Shown in pieces: positions 25,591 to 34,385 of a DNA stretch of 64,000 nt. Position 1 is the stretch's first letter. The number at the start of each line of letters is the position of its first letter. Source of the stretch: Lysobacter_C viscosus (GTDB lineage: Bacteria; Pseudomonadota; Gammaproteobacteria; Xanthomonadales; Xanthomonadaceae); assembly GCF_046600715.1 (NCBI RefSeq), contig NZ_JBJMAV010000008.1, forward strand, positions 1 to 64,000, written 5' to 3'. Below the pieces are notes generated by a model that was given only the letters and a program-made list of their open reading frames with translations, was not told where the DNA came from and made no database searches. A program made the position numbers and the translations under genes.

Positions 25591-26402
25591 CCGACAACGA
25601 TTCGATCCTGACCCCTGACATCCGCGATGGCGCCATCGAGATCGCCCAAGCCGCCGCCGCCGCGATCCTGGAGGTCTATGGAAGCGACTTCGACGTGGTC
25701 CGCAAGGACGACACATCGCCGCTCACTGCCGCCGACCTGGCTTCGCACCGCTGCATCGTGAGCGGCCTTGGGGCGTTGACCCCCGAGGTGCCGGTCCTGT
25801 CGGAAGAGTCGACCGGAATCACCTCATCCCAGCGGCGGGGGTGGCGCAGGCTGTGGATCGTTGATCCGCTCGACGGTACCCGCGAATTCGTCAAGCGCAA
25901 CGGGGAGTTCACGGTCAACATCGCTCTGGTCGAAGACGGCGTCAGCACGTTCGGCGTGGTGCTCGCCCCGGTGACCGGCGTCCTCTGGCATGGCGGCGCC
26001 CGCTGGGGGGCTTCCCGCCGGGAAAGAGACGGCACCGAGCGCGCGATCCGCACCCGCGCACCCGCCAGCTCTCCGCTACGCGTGGCTGCCAGCCGCTCTC
26101 ACCGGGACGAGCGGACGGAACGGTTCATTTCGCGCATGGGTGAGGTCGAGCCGGTCGGGCTGGGCTCGTCGTTGAAGTTCTGCGCGGTGGCCGATGGAGG
26201 GATCGATGTGTACCCACGTTTCGGCCCGACCAGCGAATGGGATACCGCCGCCGCACAGGCGGTGCTGGAAGGTGCGGGAGGCGCGGTCCTGGACCTCCAC
26301 GGTCGGCCGTTCCGCTACAACCAGCGCGAATCGATCCTCAACAACGAGTTCGTGGCACTGGGCGACACCACGCTGCCGTGGCGGGACTGGGCAGGCGCCT
26401 GA
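25587..26402 (+). CDS. cysQ: 3'(2'),5'-bisphosphate nucleotidase CysQ
   Basis: Hydrolyses PAP (3'-phosphoadenosine 5'-phosphate), the by-product of sulfate assimilation, to AMP, with Mg2+ (271 aa). Inositol-monophosphatase-fold motifs: 'LSEES', the metal-binding 'WIVDPLDGTREFVKRNGEFTVNIAL' (read in parts as IVDPLDGT and FTVNIALVEDG), 'SSLKFCAVADGGIDVYPRFG' and 'SEWDTAAAQAVL'. ATG 25587 overlaps the nudE stop. Confidence 0.94.
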   Translation: MTDNDSILTPDIRDGAIEIAQAAAAAILEVYGSDFDVVRKDDTSPLTAADLASHRCIVSGLGALTPEVPVLSEESTGITSSQRRGWRRLWIVDPLDGTREFVKRNGEFTVNIALVEDGVSTFGVVLAPVTGVLWHGGARWGASRRERDGTERAIRTRAPASSPLRVAASRSHRDERTERFISRMGEVEPVGLGSSLKFCAVADGGIDVYPRFGPTSEWDTAAAQAVLEGAGGAVLDLHGRPFRYNQRESILNNEFVALGDTTLPWRDWAGA

Positions 26403-26545
26403 GCCACCATCCACGCGCCTTGCAGCGCGGCACGCACGGGTCCCGCGTTGCGAACGACCTGGGTCCACCCACGCGCGGGATCTCCAGTACTCGACGCCGT
26501 GCCACGTCCGTGCGCGCGAGACACGATCCAACCTCGAGCCCCTCC

Positions 26546-27352
26546 ATGCCCCGCACCGACATCCAGCGCCTCACCGAGATCATGGCCCGCCTGCGAGACC
26601 CTGTGAGCGGGTGTCCCTGGGACGTGCAGCAGGATTTCGCCTCCATCGCGCCGTACACCATCGAAGAGGCGTACGAGGTGGCCGATGCGATCGATCGCAA
26701 CGACATGGACGACCTTCGTGACGAACTCGGCGACCTGTTGTTGCAGGTCGTGTTCCACGCGCGGATGGCCGAGGAAGCGGGGGCGTTCGCGTTTGGTGAC
26801 GTGGTTGCGGCGATAAGCGGCAAGATGGTGCGCCGGCATCCGCATGTCTTCGCCGGGGAGGCGGTCGCGGACGCGACGGAGCAATCTGCCGCGTGGGACG
26901 AGCACAAGCGTCGGGAGCGGGTGGACGCCGGGCAGGATGATGCGTCCGCGCTTGCCGGCATCCCGCGCGGCCTCCCGGAGTGGCAACGCGCGGCAAAGCT
27001 GCAGGCGCGCGCAGCGCGTAGCGGATTCCAATGGCCGGACGCCGGTCCCGTGCTGGAAAAGCTGGGTGAGGAACTTGCGGAGGTGCGGGTCGAACTGGAC
27101 GCCGTCGCCGATGGTGACCTGTCCGCACACGATCGGCTGGTCGACGAGATCGGCGACGTATTGTTCGTGGCGGGCAACCTGGCGCGCCACGCCGGCGTTG
27201 AGGTCGGCACCGCGTTGCGTCGTGCCAACGCGAAGTTCGAACGTCGCTTCCGGGAAATGGAGCGTCTGGCACTCGCCGACGGCACGCCACTGGCCGCGCT
27301 CCCTCTCGGTGAGCAGCAGCGATACTGGAAACGGGTCAAGACGGACGAATAG
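26546..27352 (+). CDS. mazG: Nucleoside triphosphate pyrophosphohydrolase MazG
   Basis: Hydrolyses (d)NTPs to monophosphates and pyrophosphate and modulates ppGpp levels in E. coli. It has the tandem MazG-domain layout at 268 aa. The first domain has 'LRDPVSGCPWDVQQDF', 'EEAYEVADAI' and 'LRDELGDLLLQVVFHARMA'; the second has 'EKLGEELAEVRVEL' and 'DEIGDVLFVAGNLARH'. Both carry the Mg-binding ExxE/ExxD sets. ATG 26546 (MPRTDIQRL) is the start, 143 bp after cysQ. Confidence 0.95.
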   Translation: MPRTDIQRLTEIMARLRDPVSGCPWDVQQDFASIAPYTIEEAYEVADAIDRNDMDDLRDELGDLLLQVVFHARMAEEAGAFAFGDVVAAISGKMVRRHPHVFAGEAVADATEQSAAWDEHKRRERVDAGQDDASALAGIPRGLPEWQRAAKLQARAARSGFQWPDAGPVLEKLGEELAEVRVELDAVADGDLSAHDRLVDEIGDVLFVAGNLARHAGVEVGTALRRANAKFERRFREMERLALADGTPLAALPLGEQQRYWKRVKTDE

Positions 27353-27650
27353 CGCTCGCGAATGCCGTTGGCGCGCAAGGCACTTCATGAAGCGTGCAGA
27401 GCTGCCGGGGACGCCGGTATGAAGCTTGTCTGGACTGAGCGCGCTTCCCCCAACAAGAAGCCGTCCACCAGTTCACGCCAACCCTTGTCCCGGTTGGCCG
27501 CCCGCCCTTCTGCAGCCGCCCAACATCCGCTTGAAACGCCAACGTGGGCTGAATCGCCTGTCGGCATGAGCCCCTATTCCGTCCCTCTTCACGGCGCCTC
27601 GACCGGCAAGACGGCAGCCTTCACAAAACTGAAGGAAGGGAGACTCGTGT
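27353..27650. other. Non-coding interval upstream of the two-component system
   Basis: About 300 bp without a supported gene between mazG and the response regulator. Short frames in it lack good starts. The last part holds a strong SD (GGAAGGGAG, 27636–27644) for the regulator. TTGAAA near 27531 could be a -35 box but I see no matching -10. Confidence 0.4.
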
Positions 27651-28361
27651 ATGCAAGGTTCGCGGGACGGGGGCTTGGTCCTCATCGTTGAGGACAACCG
27701 CAATATTTCAGAGATGGTGGGCGAATACCTCGAGAGCCGCGGCTTCGAGGTGGACTACGCCGCCGACGGCCTGGACGGGTATCGCCTTGCGGCGGAGAAC
27801 AGCTACGACGTGATCGTGCTTGACCTCATGCTGCCCAGGCTGGACGGCATCGAAGTCTGCAAGCGCCTGCGCGAGGAGGCACGCAAATCCACGCCGGTGC
27901 TGATGCTGACCGCGCGCGACACGTTGGACGAGAAGCTGACGGGCCTGTCGGTCGGCGCGGACGACTACCTGGTCAAGCCGTTTGCGATCCAGGAACTGGA
28001 AGCGCGGCTGCGTGCACTGATCCGGCGCGAGCGTCGGCAGGTGGGTGGCGAGGTGCTGAAGGTGGCCGACCTGGTCCTTGATCCGGCCAGCCTCCGCGTG
28101 ACCCGCGGAGGGAGCGAATTGCAGCTCTCACCGATCGGCCTGCGGCTTTTGACCATCCTGATGCGCGAATCACCGCGCGTGGTCAGCCGGCAGGAGATCG
28201 AACGCGAAATCTGGGGCAACGGCCTGCCCGATTCGGACACGTTGCGCAGTCACCTGTACAACCTGCGCAAGACAATCGACAAGCCGTTCGACAAGCAATT
28301 GCTGCACACCGTGCAGAGCGCCGGGTACCGGGTCGCCGATATCTCGCAGCCGCCGGATTGA
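27651..28361 (+). CDS. OmpR/PhoB-family response regulator
   Basis: A DNA-binding two-component regulator of 236 aa. The receiver (residues ~8–120) has E14/D15 acidic residues (VEDN), phosphoacceptor D58 (VLDLMLPRLDG), T87 and K109 (LVKPF). The C-terminal winged helix (~135–230) has 'LSPIGLRLLTILMRESPRVVSRQEIEREIWG' (in parts) and 'LRSHLYNLRKTID…VQSAGYRV', typical of OmpR/PhoB. The kinase gene follows 15 bp later. Targets and stimulus cannot be deduced. Confidence 0.92.
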   Translation: MQGSRDGGLVLIVEDNRNISEMVGEYLESRGFEVDYAADGLDGYRLAAENSYDVIVLDLMLPRLDGIEVCKRLREEARKSTPVLMLTARDTLDEKLTGLSVGADDYLVKPFAIQELEARLRALIRRERRQVGGEVLKVADLVLDPASLRVTRGGSELQLSPIGLRLLTILMRESPRVVSRQEIEREIWGNGLPDSDTLRSHLYNLRKTIDKPFDKQLLHTVQSAGYRVADISQPPD

Positions 28362-28376
28362 TGTAGCGGTTCGACC

Positions 28377-29660
28377 ATGTCAAACGGGCTTCCCCGGAAG
28401 ATCAAGCTTGCGTTCATCACGCAGGCGGCGATCGGCAGCATCCTGATCTCGCTGGGAATCCTGCTGGCAGGTTTCGTCGTGCGCGAAGCGGTGTTGACCG
28501 AGCGCATGCAGCGCGAAGTCGACCAGTACTGGGCGGGGGTGGGCAGCGATCCCGACTACCCCCTTCCGTTGACGTCGTCGCTGGCCGGTTACGTCGACCG
28601 GCCCGGAGCCCCGAGTCCCGACCTCCCGCCCGTCCTGCGGTCGCTGGGGCCGGGGCTGCATCCGTTCCCCGACCAGGAACGCATGGTTTACGTTGACGAT
28701 AGGGCCGAGGGCCGCTTCTACCTGACGTTCGCGTCTGCGCTGGTAGACCGCGCCATCGTCTTTACCGGCCTGGTGTCGCTGCTGCTCTCGCTGCTCGCAA
28801 CCTACCTGATCTCCTGGCGCACCTATCGAATTTCCAAGCGACTGGTCGCACCCGTCAGCTGGTTGGCAGGGGTCGTGCGCGACTGGGACCCCCGCTCGAC
28901 GGACGCGCATGTCATCGCGCCCGCCAACCTTCCGCCCGACTCGGGGCTTGAGGTCATGCAGCTGTCCAGGGCGCTGTCCGGGCTGGCTGACCGGGTCGGG
29001 GACTTCGTCACGCGCGAACGCGACTTCACCCGCGATGCCAGCCACGAACTGCGCACGCCACTGACGGTAATTCGCGTTGCCACCGACCTGTTGCTGTCGG
29101 ACCCGGAGACCTCGTCCCGTGCGCAGCGCAGCCTGTTGCGGGTCCAGCGCGCCGGCCGCGACATGGAGGCGGTGATCGACGCCTTCCTGATCCTCGCCCG
29201 CGAGGCCGACGTGGCGCTGCAGAGCGAGGCGTTCGACGTGGCCGAAATCGTCCATGACGAGGTCGAGCGCATTCGCCCGATGCTGGTTGGCAAGCCGGTC
29301 GAACTGGAGGTGGTGGACGAAGGTGCGCCACGCCTGGTGGCACCGCCCCGGGTCCTCAACGTGATGGTCGGCAACCTGCTGAGCAATGCCACCCGTTTCA
29401 CCGACCGGGGACGGATCCAGGTGCGCATGTCGTCCGACGGCATCGAGATCGGCGACACCGGGATCGGAATGGGCGAGGAGGCGCTGCGGAATGCCTTCAA
29501 GCCGTTCTACCGCCACGACTTTTCCCGCGAGGAAGGCAAGGGCATGGGGCTGTCCATCGTGCACCGGCTGGGTGAGCGGTTCGGGTGGCCGGTTACGCTC
29601 GAAAGTGCGGTGGGGACAGGCACGGTTGCCCGCATCCATTTTCCTGCCGGCGGCCCATAG
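28377..29660 (+). CDS. Membrane sensor histidine kinase
   Basis: Cognate kinase of the preceding regulator (427 aa). Transmembrane helices at about residues 17–37 and 126–146 flank a small ~88-residue periplasmic sensor. HisKA follows with H223 in 'SHELRTPLTVIR', and an N-box 'VMVGNLLSNATRF'. The ATP lid is 'GDTGIGMGEEALRNAFKPFYRHD', seen as G1 'GDTGIGMG' and 'GKGMGLSIVHRL'. The sensor is too small and divergent to name a ligand. Resembling PhoQ-type or short-PAS kinases is possible, but I do not assign it. Confidence 0.9.
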   Translation: MSNGLPRKIKLAFITQAAIGSILISLGILLAGFVVREAVLTERMQREVDQYWAGVGSDPDYPLPLTSSLAGYVDRPGAPSPDLPPVLRSLGPGLHPFPDQERMVYVDDRAEGRFYLTFASALVDRAIVFTGLVSLLLSLLATYLISWRTYRISKRLVAPVSWLAGVVRDWDPRSTDAHVIAPANLPPDSGLEVMQLSRALSGLADRVGDFVTRERDFTRDASHELRTPLTVIRVATDLLLSDPETSSRAQRSLLRVQRAGRDMEAVIDAFLILAREADVALQSEAFDVAEIVHDEVERIRPMLVGKPVELEVVDEGAPRLVAPPRVLNVMVGNLLSNATRFTDRGRIQVRMSSDGIEIGDTGIGMGEEALRNAFKPFYRHDFSREEGKGMGLSIVHRLGERFGWPVTLESAVGTGTVARIHFPAGGP

Positions 29661-29762
29661 CCGCGGCAAACCTCCGGTCGCCGTGGTACGCATCCCGCGC
29701 ACCCAGGCTGCCCTCCAACGGCCTGGCCACGACGGCGCTATGCTCGCCCGGACTCCGATCCG

Positions 29763-30800
29763 GTGCCCGCCATGCGTCCCTTGCCGTTGCTGCTCGCCCT
29801 CGTTGCCATGACCACCCCTGCCCATGCCCATGCCGCGGCGCCGGGATCCGACTCCGACGCGCAGGCCCCGCGAACGACGCGCACGGCGCTGGTAATACAC
29901 GGCGGGGCCGGTTTCGTGCCCAAGGACGCACTGAGTGATGCCGACGTCCGGGACGTGCACGCCACGCTTAACCGGGCGCTGGACGCCGGCCACGCGATCC
30001 TGGCCGACGGCGGCACCGCCCTGGACGCTGTGGAGGCGGCGGTGGTCGTGCTGGAGGAGTCACCGCGCTTCAACGCGGGCAAGGGCGCGGTGTTCAACGC
30101 CGAGGGTGGTCATGATCTGGATGCCGCGGTCATGTCGGGACATACCCGGCGTGCGGGCGCCGTGGCGGGGTTGACCACGGTCCGCAACCCGGTCCGCCTG
30201 GCCCGGGCCGTGATGGAACACACCCCGCATGTGTTCCTGGCCGGACAGGGTGCGGAGGGCTTCGCCGATACCCGCCCCGACATCGCCCGCGTGCCCAACA
30301 GCTGGTTCGACACGGACGGTCGCCTCCGGGCGCTTGAACAGGCGCAGCGAAAGGCGGTGCTTGGCGAGGCATCGGATGCGTACTTCGGCACGGTGGGGGC
30401 CGTCGCCCTGGATGTCCACGGCCACATCGCCGCGGCCACCAGCACGGGCGGCATGACCAACAAGAAGTGGGGCCGGGTCGGCGACGTGCCGGTGATCGGT
30501 GCCGGGACCTGGGCGGATGCCCGCTGTGGGGTATCCGGGACCGGCTGGGGCGAGTTCTATATACGCAACGCGGTGGCCCATGACATTTGCGCGCGCGTGG
30601 CCTACCGTGGCGACAGCCTCGCCCAGGCCGCCGACGCGGTTGTCAACCGGATCGTGCCCGAAGCGGGCGGCGATGGGGGGGCCATCGCCCTGGACGTGGA
30701 CGGCAACATCGCCATGCCCTTCAACAGCGGCAGCATGTTCCGTGGCTGGATCCATCCGGACGGGCGCCGCGGCACGGCAATCCACGAAGACGCCGAGTAA
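29763..30800 (+). CDS. Exported isoaspartyl peptidase/L-asparaginase
   Basis: An Ntn-hydrolase of the plant-type asparaginase (IaaA) family (345 aa). It removes isoaspartyl residues from dipeptides or hydrolyses asparagine after self-cleavage. The signal peptide (residues 1–~22, ending AHA) predicts periplasmic export. 'ALVIHGGAGF', 'LDAVEAAVVVLEESPRFNAGKG' (in parts) and the autocleavage site 'YFGTVGAVA' with nucleophile T210 are intact, as is 'TSTGGMTNKKWGRVGDVPVIGAG' (in parts). The start is GTG 29763 or ATG 29772, three codons later. It stands alone, downstream of the two-component system. Confidence 0.93.
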   Translation: MPAMRPLPLLLALVAMTTPAHAHAAAPGSDSDAQAPRTTRTALVIHGGAGFVPKDALSDADVRDVHATLNRALDAGHAILADGGTALDAVEAAVVVLEESPRFNAGKGAVFNAEGGHDLDAAVMSGHTRRAGAVAGLTTVRNPVRLARAVMEHTPHVFLAGQGAEGFADTRPDIARVPNSWFDTDGRLRALEQAQRKAVLGEASDAYFGTVGAVALDVHGHIAAATSTGGMTNKKWGRVGDVPVIGAGTWADARCGVSGTGWGEFYIRNAVAHDICARVAYRGDSLAQAADAVVNRIVPEAGGDGGAIALDVDGNIAMPFNSGSMFRGWIHPDGRRGTAIHEDAE

Positions 30801-30996
30801 ACCGTCCCTGCGTCAACCTGCCCGGGTTCATGGCACCGGGCCAGGCCCGGGTGGATGTGGCAAAATCGCGCCCTTGCGCCTGGCCGGGACGGCCTCGCCT
30901 CCGCCTGCAGGCATCCCATGTCGAGAATGAATGTGCACCCCAGCTGGCCCTGTACCAAAGCCAGCCGCACCGCCGCGGCCAATGGCCGCGCCTGAG
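30801..30996. other. Gap upstream of dgkA
   Basis: About 196 bp. It holds a tiny frame (30918–30995) without an SD. No hairpin or promoter stands out. Confidence 0.3.
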
Positions 30997-31383
30997 ATGG
31001 CCGACGAACGCGGGCACCTCCCGCGCCGGCCAGGGCGCATCCTCAAGGCCGCCACCTGGTCGATGCAGGGCCTGGGCGCAGCGTGGCTCCACGAATCGTC
31101 GTTCCGGCTGGAGGTCTACCTGTTCGTGGTCCTCGCGCCCCTTGGATGGTGGCTGGGCGAAACACCGGTGGAGCGGGTGCTGCTGATCGGTTCGATGCTG
31201 CTGGTGATGAGCATCGAGTTGCTGAACTCGTCGATCGAGGCCGTGATCGAGCGCTACGGCGCGGAATTCCACGAGTTGGCCGGGCGCGCCAAGGACATGG
31301 GGTCGGCAGCGGTCTTCGTGCTGATGCTCAACGTGGCGCTGACCTGGGGCGTGATCCTCGTCCCGCGTTGGTTGTCACCGTAA
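30997..31383 (+). CDS. dgkA: Diacylglycerol kinase
   Basis: A small integral-membrane kinase that phosphorylates diacylglycerol to phosphatidate, recycling lipid from periplasmic glucan or LPS modification. About 128 aa with three transmembrane helices. Conserved residues occur in 'ESSFRLEVYLF', 'MSIELLNSSIEAVIER' and 'GAEFHELAGRAKDMGSAAVF', the last being the active-site signature. ATG 30997 is chosen to match the 122-aa family; in-frame ATG 30982 is also possible. Confidence 0.93.
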   Translation: MADERGHLPRRPGRILKAATWSMQGLGAAWLHESSFRLEVYLFVVLAPLGWWLGETPVERVLLIGSMLLVMSIELLNSSIEAVIERYGAEFHELAGRAKDMGSAAVFVLMLNVALTWGVILVPRWLSP

Positions 31384-31408
31384 AACACGTAACCAGGGAA
31401 CCCAATCC

Positions 31409-32143
31409 GTGCTTGAAATGCTTGCCGATCCGCAGGTCTGGATCACCCTCCTCACGCTGAGCGCGATCGAGATCGTGCTGGGCATCGACAACCTGGTCTT
31501 CATCTCGATCGCGGTCAGCAAGCTGCCGGTGCACCAGCGCGAGGTGGCGCGGAAGTTCGGCATCGCGGTGGCGTGCATCTCCCGCATCGCGCTGCTGCTG
31601 ACGCTGGCGTGGCTGGCCGGGTTGACGGATGACCTGTTCACCGTGTTCGGGCTGGGCATCTCCGTGCGTGACCTTGTGCTGGTGCTGGGTGGCGCGTTCC
31701 TGGTGGTGAAGGGCGTGATGGAGATCCGCGACGCGATCGTCGGCGAGCACGAGTCCGAGGACGTCCACACCAAGCCGCTGGCCTCGTTCTGGATGGTGAT
31801 CGCGCAGATTGCGGTGATCGACATCGTGTTCTCGCTGGATTCGGTCATCGCCGCGGTCGGCCTGGCCAACCAGACCTGGATCATGGTCGTGGCGATCCTG
31901 CTGGCGGTCGCGGTGATGCTGCTTGCCGCCACCCCGCTGGGCAAGTTCATCGATCGCAACCCGACGATCAAGATGCTGGCATTGGCCTTCATCGTGCTGA
32001 TCGGCGTGTACCTGGTGGCCGACGGGCTGGACCTGCATATCCCACGGGGCTACATCTACGGCGCGATGGGTTTCTCGGCGCTGGTCGAGATCCTCAACCT
32101 GTGGTCGCGTCGCAACAGCCGCCGCCGCGTGCTGGAGAGCTGA
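31409..32143 (+). CDS. TerC/Alx-family integral membrane protein
   Basis: A 244-aa inner-membrane protein of the TerC family (YgdQ/YoaE branch), linked elsewhere to tellurite resistance and to manganese export for metallating exoenzymes. The two family signatures 'EIVLGIDNLVFISIAV' and 'FSLDSVIAAVGL' each place an acidic residue within a membrane helix. Seven hydrophobic segments are visible. The start is GTG 31409, 25 bp after dgkA. The short leader leaves no room for the Mn riboswitch found upstream of some members. Confidence 0.9.
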   Translation: MLEMLADPQVWITLLTLSAIEIVLGIDNLVFISIAVSKLPVHQREVARKFGIAVACISRIALLLTLAWLAGLTDDLFTVFGLGISVRDLVLVLGGAFLVVKGVMEIRDAIVGEHESEDVHTKPLASFWMVIAQIAVIDIVFSLDSVIAAVGLANQTWIMVVAILLAVAVMLLAATPLGKFIDRNPTIKMLALAFIVLIGVYLVADGLDLHIPRGYIYGAMGFSALVEILNLWSRRNSRRRVLES

Positions 32144-32232
32144 CGCTCGCGCTGGCATCGTCACGCCGCGACCATTGCGCGTGGCCGGCGGGCGATGATG
32201 GAATGCGCCATCGCCCGCACTGGAGCCACCCC

Positions 32233-32853
32233 ATGTTCCCGACCGTCCTGCGTCGCACCGCACTCCGTGCGGGCATCCTGGCCCTGGCAGCGCTGCTTCT
32301 TTCGGGCTGCGGCTACAACACGATCCAGCAGAAGGACGAGGCGGTGAACGCGGCCTGGTCCCAGGTACTGAACGTCTACAAGCGCCGCGCCGACCTGGTA
32401 CCCAACCTGGTCGCCAGCGTCCGCGGCTACGCCAGCCATGAGCGCGAGGTGTTCATTGCGGTCACCGAGGCGCGCTCGCGCGTGGGCGGCGTCAACGTCA
32501 ATACCGACGACCCCGCCTCGCTGGAGCAGTTCCAGCAGGCGCAGGGCGAGCTGCAAAGCGCGATCGGCCGGTTGCTGCTGGTGGCCGAAAACTATCCGCA
32601 ACTCAAGGCAAACCAGAACTTCCTGCAGCTGCAGGCACAGCTGGAAGGCACCGAGAACCGGATCACCGTCGAGCGCCAGCGCTACATCCAGGCGGTGCAG
32701 GATTACAACACCTACATCCGTTCGTTCCCGCAGAACCTGACGGCCAAGATCTTCGGCTATTCGACCAAGCCCAATTTCTCCGTCGAGAACGAGGCTCAGC
32801 TTGCCGAGCCGCCAACGGTCGATTTCGAGTCGCCCGCCCCCGCGGCTGGCTGA
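32233..32853 (+). CDS. lemA: LemA-family lipoprotein
   Basis: A 206-aa protein with a lipoprotein signal peptide (lipobox LSGC) followed by the LemA helical bundle. Signatures are 'AVNAAWSQVLNVYKRRADLVPNLV', 'LEQFQQAQGELQSAIGRLL' and 'VERQRYIQAVQDYNTYIRSFP' (quoted in parts in the protein). The frame opens further upstream, but ATG 32233 gives the proper signal peptide. It forms an operon with two TPM-domain genes, a widespread arrangement. The biochemical role is unknown; envelope stress or membrane-protease links have been proposed. Confidence 0.92.
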   Translation: MFPTVLRRTALRAGILALAALLLSGCGYNTIQQKDEAVNAAWSQVLNVYKRRADLVPNLVASVRGYASHEREVFIAVTEARSRVGGVNVNTDDPASLEQFQQAQGELQSAIGRLLLVAENYPQLKANQNFLQLQAQLEGTENRITVERQRYIQAVQDYNTYIRSFPQNLTAKIFGYSTKPNFSVENEAQLAEPPTVDFESPAPAAG

Positions 32854-32859
32854 CCGCCG

Positions 32860-33777
32860 GTGGCGGCCTGGCCCATTCGGCAGCGCAACCGGTTGGCCGG
32901 GCTTGCCGCCTGCGCGCTGATGCTGATGGTGACGGCGCTGCCGGCCCAGGAGCTGGCAGCGATCCCGGCGCTGGATTCGCCGGTGGTGGACACCACGGCC
33001 ACCCTGGATGCGGCGGCCCGGGCGCGGCTCGAGGCGCAGGCAGTGGACCTGCATCGCAGGAAGGGCAGCCAGCTGCAGGTGCTGGTGGTACCCACCACGC
33101 AGCCGGAGGACATCGCCCAGTACGCGGTGCGCGTGTTCGACCAGTGGCGGCTGGGCCGCGAAGGCGTGGACGATGGGGTGCTGCTGCTGGTTGCCAAGGA
33201 CGACCGCCGCGTGCGCATCGAAGTCGGCTACGGGCTGGAGGGCCCCATCCCGGATGCGACGGCTTCGCGCGTGGTGCAGGAATACCTGGTGCCGCGATTC
33301 CGCGAAGGGGACTATGCCGGGGGCATCGAGCAGGCGACCGGGGTGCTGGTCGGGCTGGTCGACGGGGAGCCGCTGCCGCCCCGGATGGCTGGCACTGCCC
33401 GCGATCGCGGCGCAGGTGGTGGGGGCAACTGGATCTTCGCGCTGTTCGCCGCGGTCATGGTCGGGCAGTTCGTGCGGGCGATCCTGGGGCGCGCGCCCCG
33501 TCCTTTCCGGGCGCTGGCAGGCGGTTTGGCGGCCGGCGGAGCGGCCTGGATGCTGGCCTCGGCGGCGATCGGTGTCATCGGTGGCTTCATTGGCCTGGTA
33601 CTGGGGTTGTCCGCCAGTTCGGGCGGGCGGTTCGCACGGGGTGGCCATGGCCATGCCGGCACCTGGGGGGGGTTCGGCGGCGGCCACTGGGGCGGCGGCG
33701 GGGGTGGATTCGGCGGCGGCGGCTGGTCGGGCGGTGGCGGCATGAGCGGGGGCGGCGGTGCGTCGGGGAGTTGGTGA
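32860..33777 (+). CDS. TPM-domain protein, YgcG family, with glycine-rich C-terminus
   Basis: A 305-aa secreted or membrane-anchored protein. Signal peptide ~1–30, TPM domain (~35–160) with 'VVDTTATLDAAARARLEAQA', 'LQVLVVPTTQPEDI' and 'VDDGVLLLVAKDDRRVRIEVGYGLEG'-type strands (in parts). Two hydrophobic helices follow (~187–245), then a Gly/Ser/Trp/His-rich tail, 'GGGG' runs. GTG start 6 bp after lemA. It was once thought to be a phosphatase; the role is not settled. Confidence 0.88.
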   Translation: MAAWPIRQRNRLAGLAACALMLMVTALPAQELAAIPALDSPVVDTTATLDAAARARLEAQAVDLHRRKGSQLQVLVVPTTQPEDIAQYAVRVFDQWRLGREGVDDGVLLLVAKDDRRVRIEVGYGLEGPIPDATASRVVQEYLVPRFREGDYAGGIEQATGVLVGLVDGEPLPPRMAGTARDRGAGGGGNWIFALFAAVMVGQFVRAILGRAPRPFRALAGGLAAGGAAWMLASAAIGVIGGFIGLVLGLSASSGGRFARGGHGHAGTWGGFGGGHWGGGGGGFGGGGWSGGGGMSGGGGASGSW

Positions 33778-33778
33778 C

Positions 33779-34276
33779 ATGGGCGGGTTGATGCGCTGGC
33801 TGCGCCACGTTTTCGCGCCTTCGGTCGAGGGTTGGCTGGATGCGGCCGCGATGGGGCGCATCACGCGCGCGATCGAGGATTCCGAGCGACTCCACGATGC
33901 CGAGCTCTGCTTCGCCGTCGAAGCGGGCCTGCCGGCCAGCGCACTGTGGGACGGCCAGTCGGTACGCGAACGTGCGCGCGAAGTATTCGCCCGGCTGGGC
34001 GTGTGGGACACGGCGGGCAACAACGGCGTGCTGCTCTACCTGCTCGTCGCCGACCACCGCATCGAGATCGTCGCCGATCGCGGCTTCGACGGGCGCGTGG
34101 ACGCCGCACAATGGCGCGTGGCCTGTGAACGCATCGAGCACGGCCTGCGCGACGGGGGCCCGGGGGATGCGATCGTCGCGGGGATCGATGCGATGGCCGC
34201 GTTGATTGCACCGCATTTCCCGCCCGGCGAGACCGGGCGCGGAGACGAGTTGTGCAACCGGCCCCGGGTGCTGTGA
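33779..34276 (+). CDS. Second TPM-domain protein, without signal peptide
   Basis: A 165-aa protein of the same TPM fold ('DAELCFAVEAGLP', 'ARLGVWDTAGNNGVLLYLLVADHRIEIVADRGFDG' in parts). It lacks an export signal and the Gly-rich tail. Its ATG lies one base after the TGA of its neighbour, so the pair is probably coupled. Residues 1–25 ('LMRWLRHVFAPSVEGWLD') could form an amphipathic membrane-associated helix. Function unknown. Confidence 0.85.
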   Translation: MGGLMRWLRHVFAPSVEGWLDAAAMGRITRAIEDSERLHDAELCFAVEAGLPASALWDGQSVRERAREVFARLGVWDTAGNNGVLLYLLVADHRIEIVADRGFDGRVDAAQWRVACERIEHGLRDGGPGDAIVAGIDAMAALIAPHFPPGETGRGDELCNRPRVL

Positions 34277-34385
34277 GCCCGGAGGCATTCCGCGGGACGC
34301 CAACAACGTGCGCGCCGAATGGATCGGCCGTCCAGCCCGTCGGGCTCGGGCACAATAGCGGGCATCCCCCACAGCCCGAGGCCGC

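Noticed and set aside
30918..30995. 25-codon frame upstream of dgkA
   Set aside because: No SD and no conservation evidence; ends in the dgkA start region.
31384..31408. yybP-ykoY Mn riboswitch ahead of the TerC-family gene
   Set aside because: Only 25 bp of leader between dgkA and the start, too short for the riboswitch.
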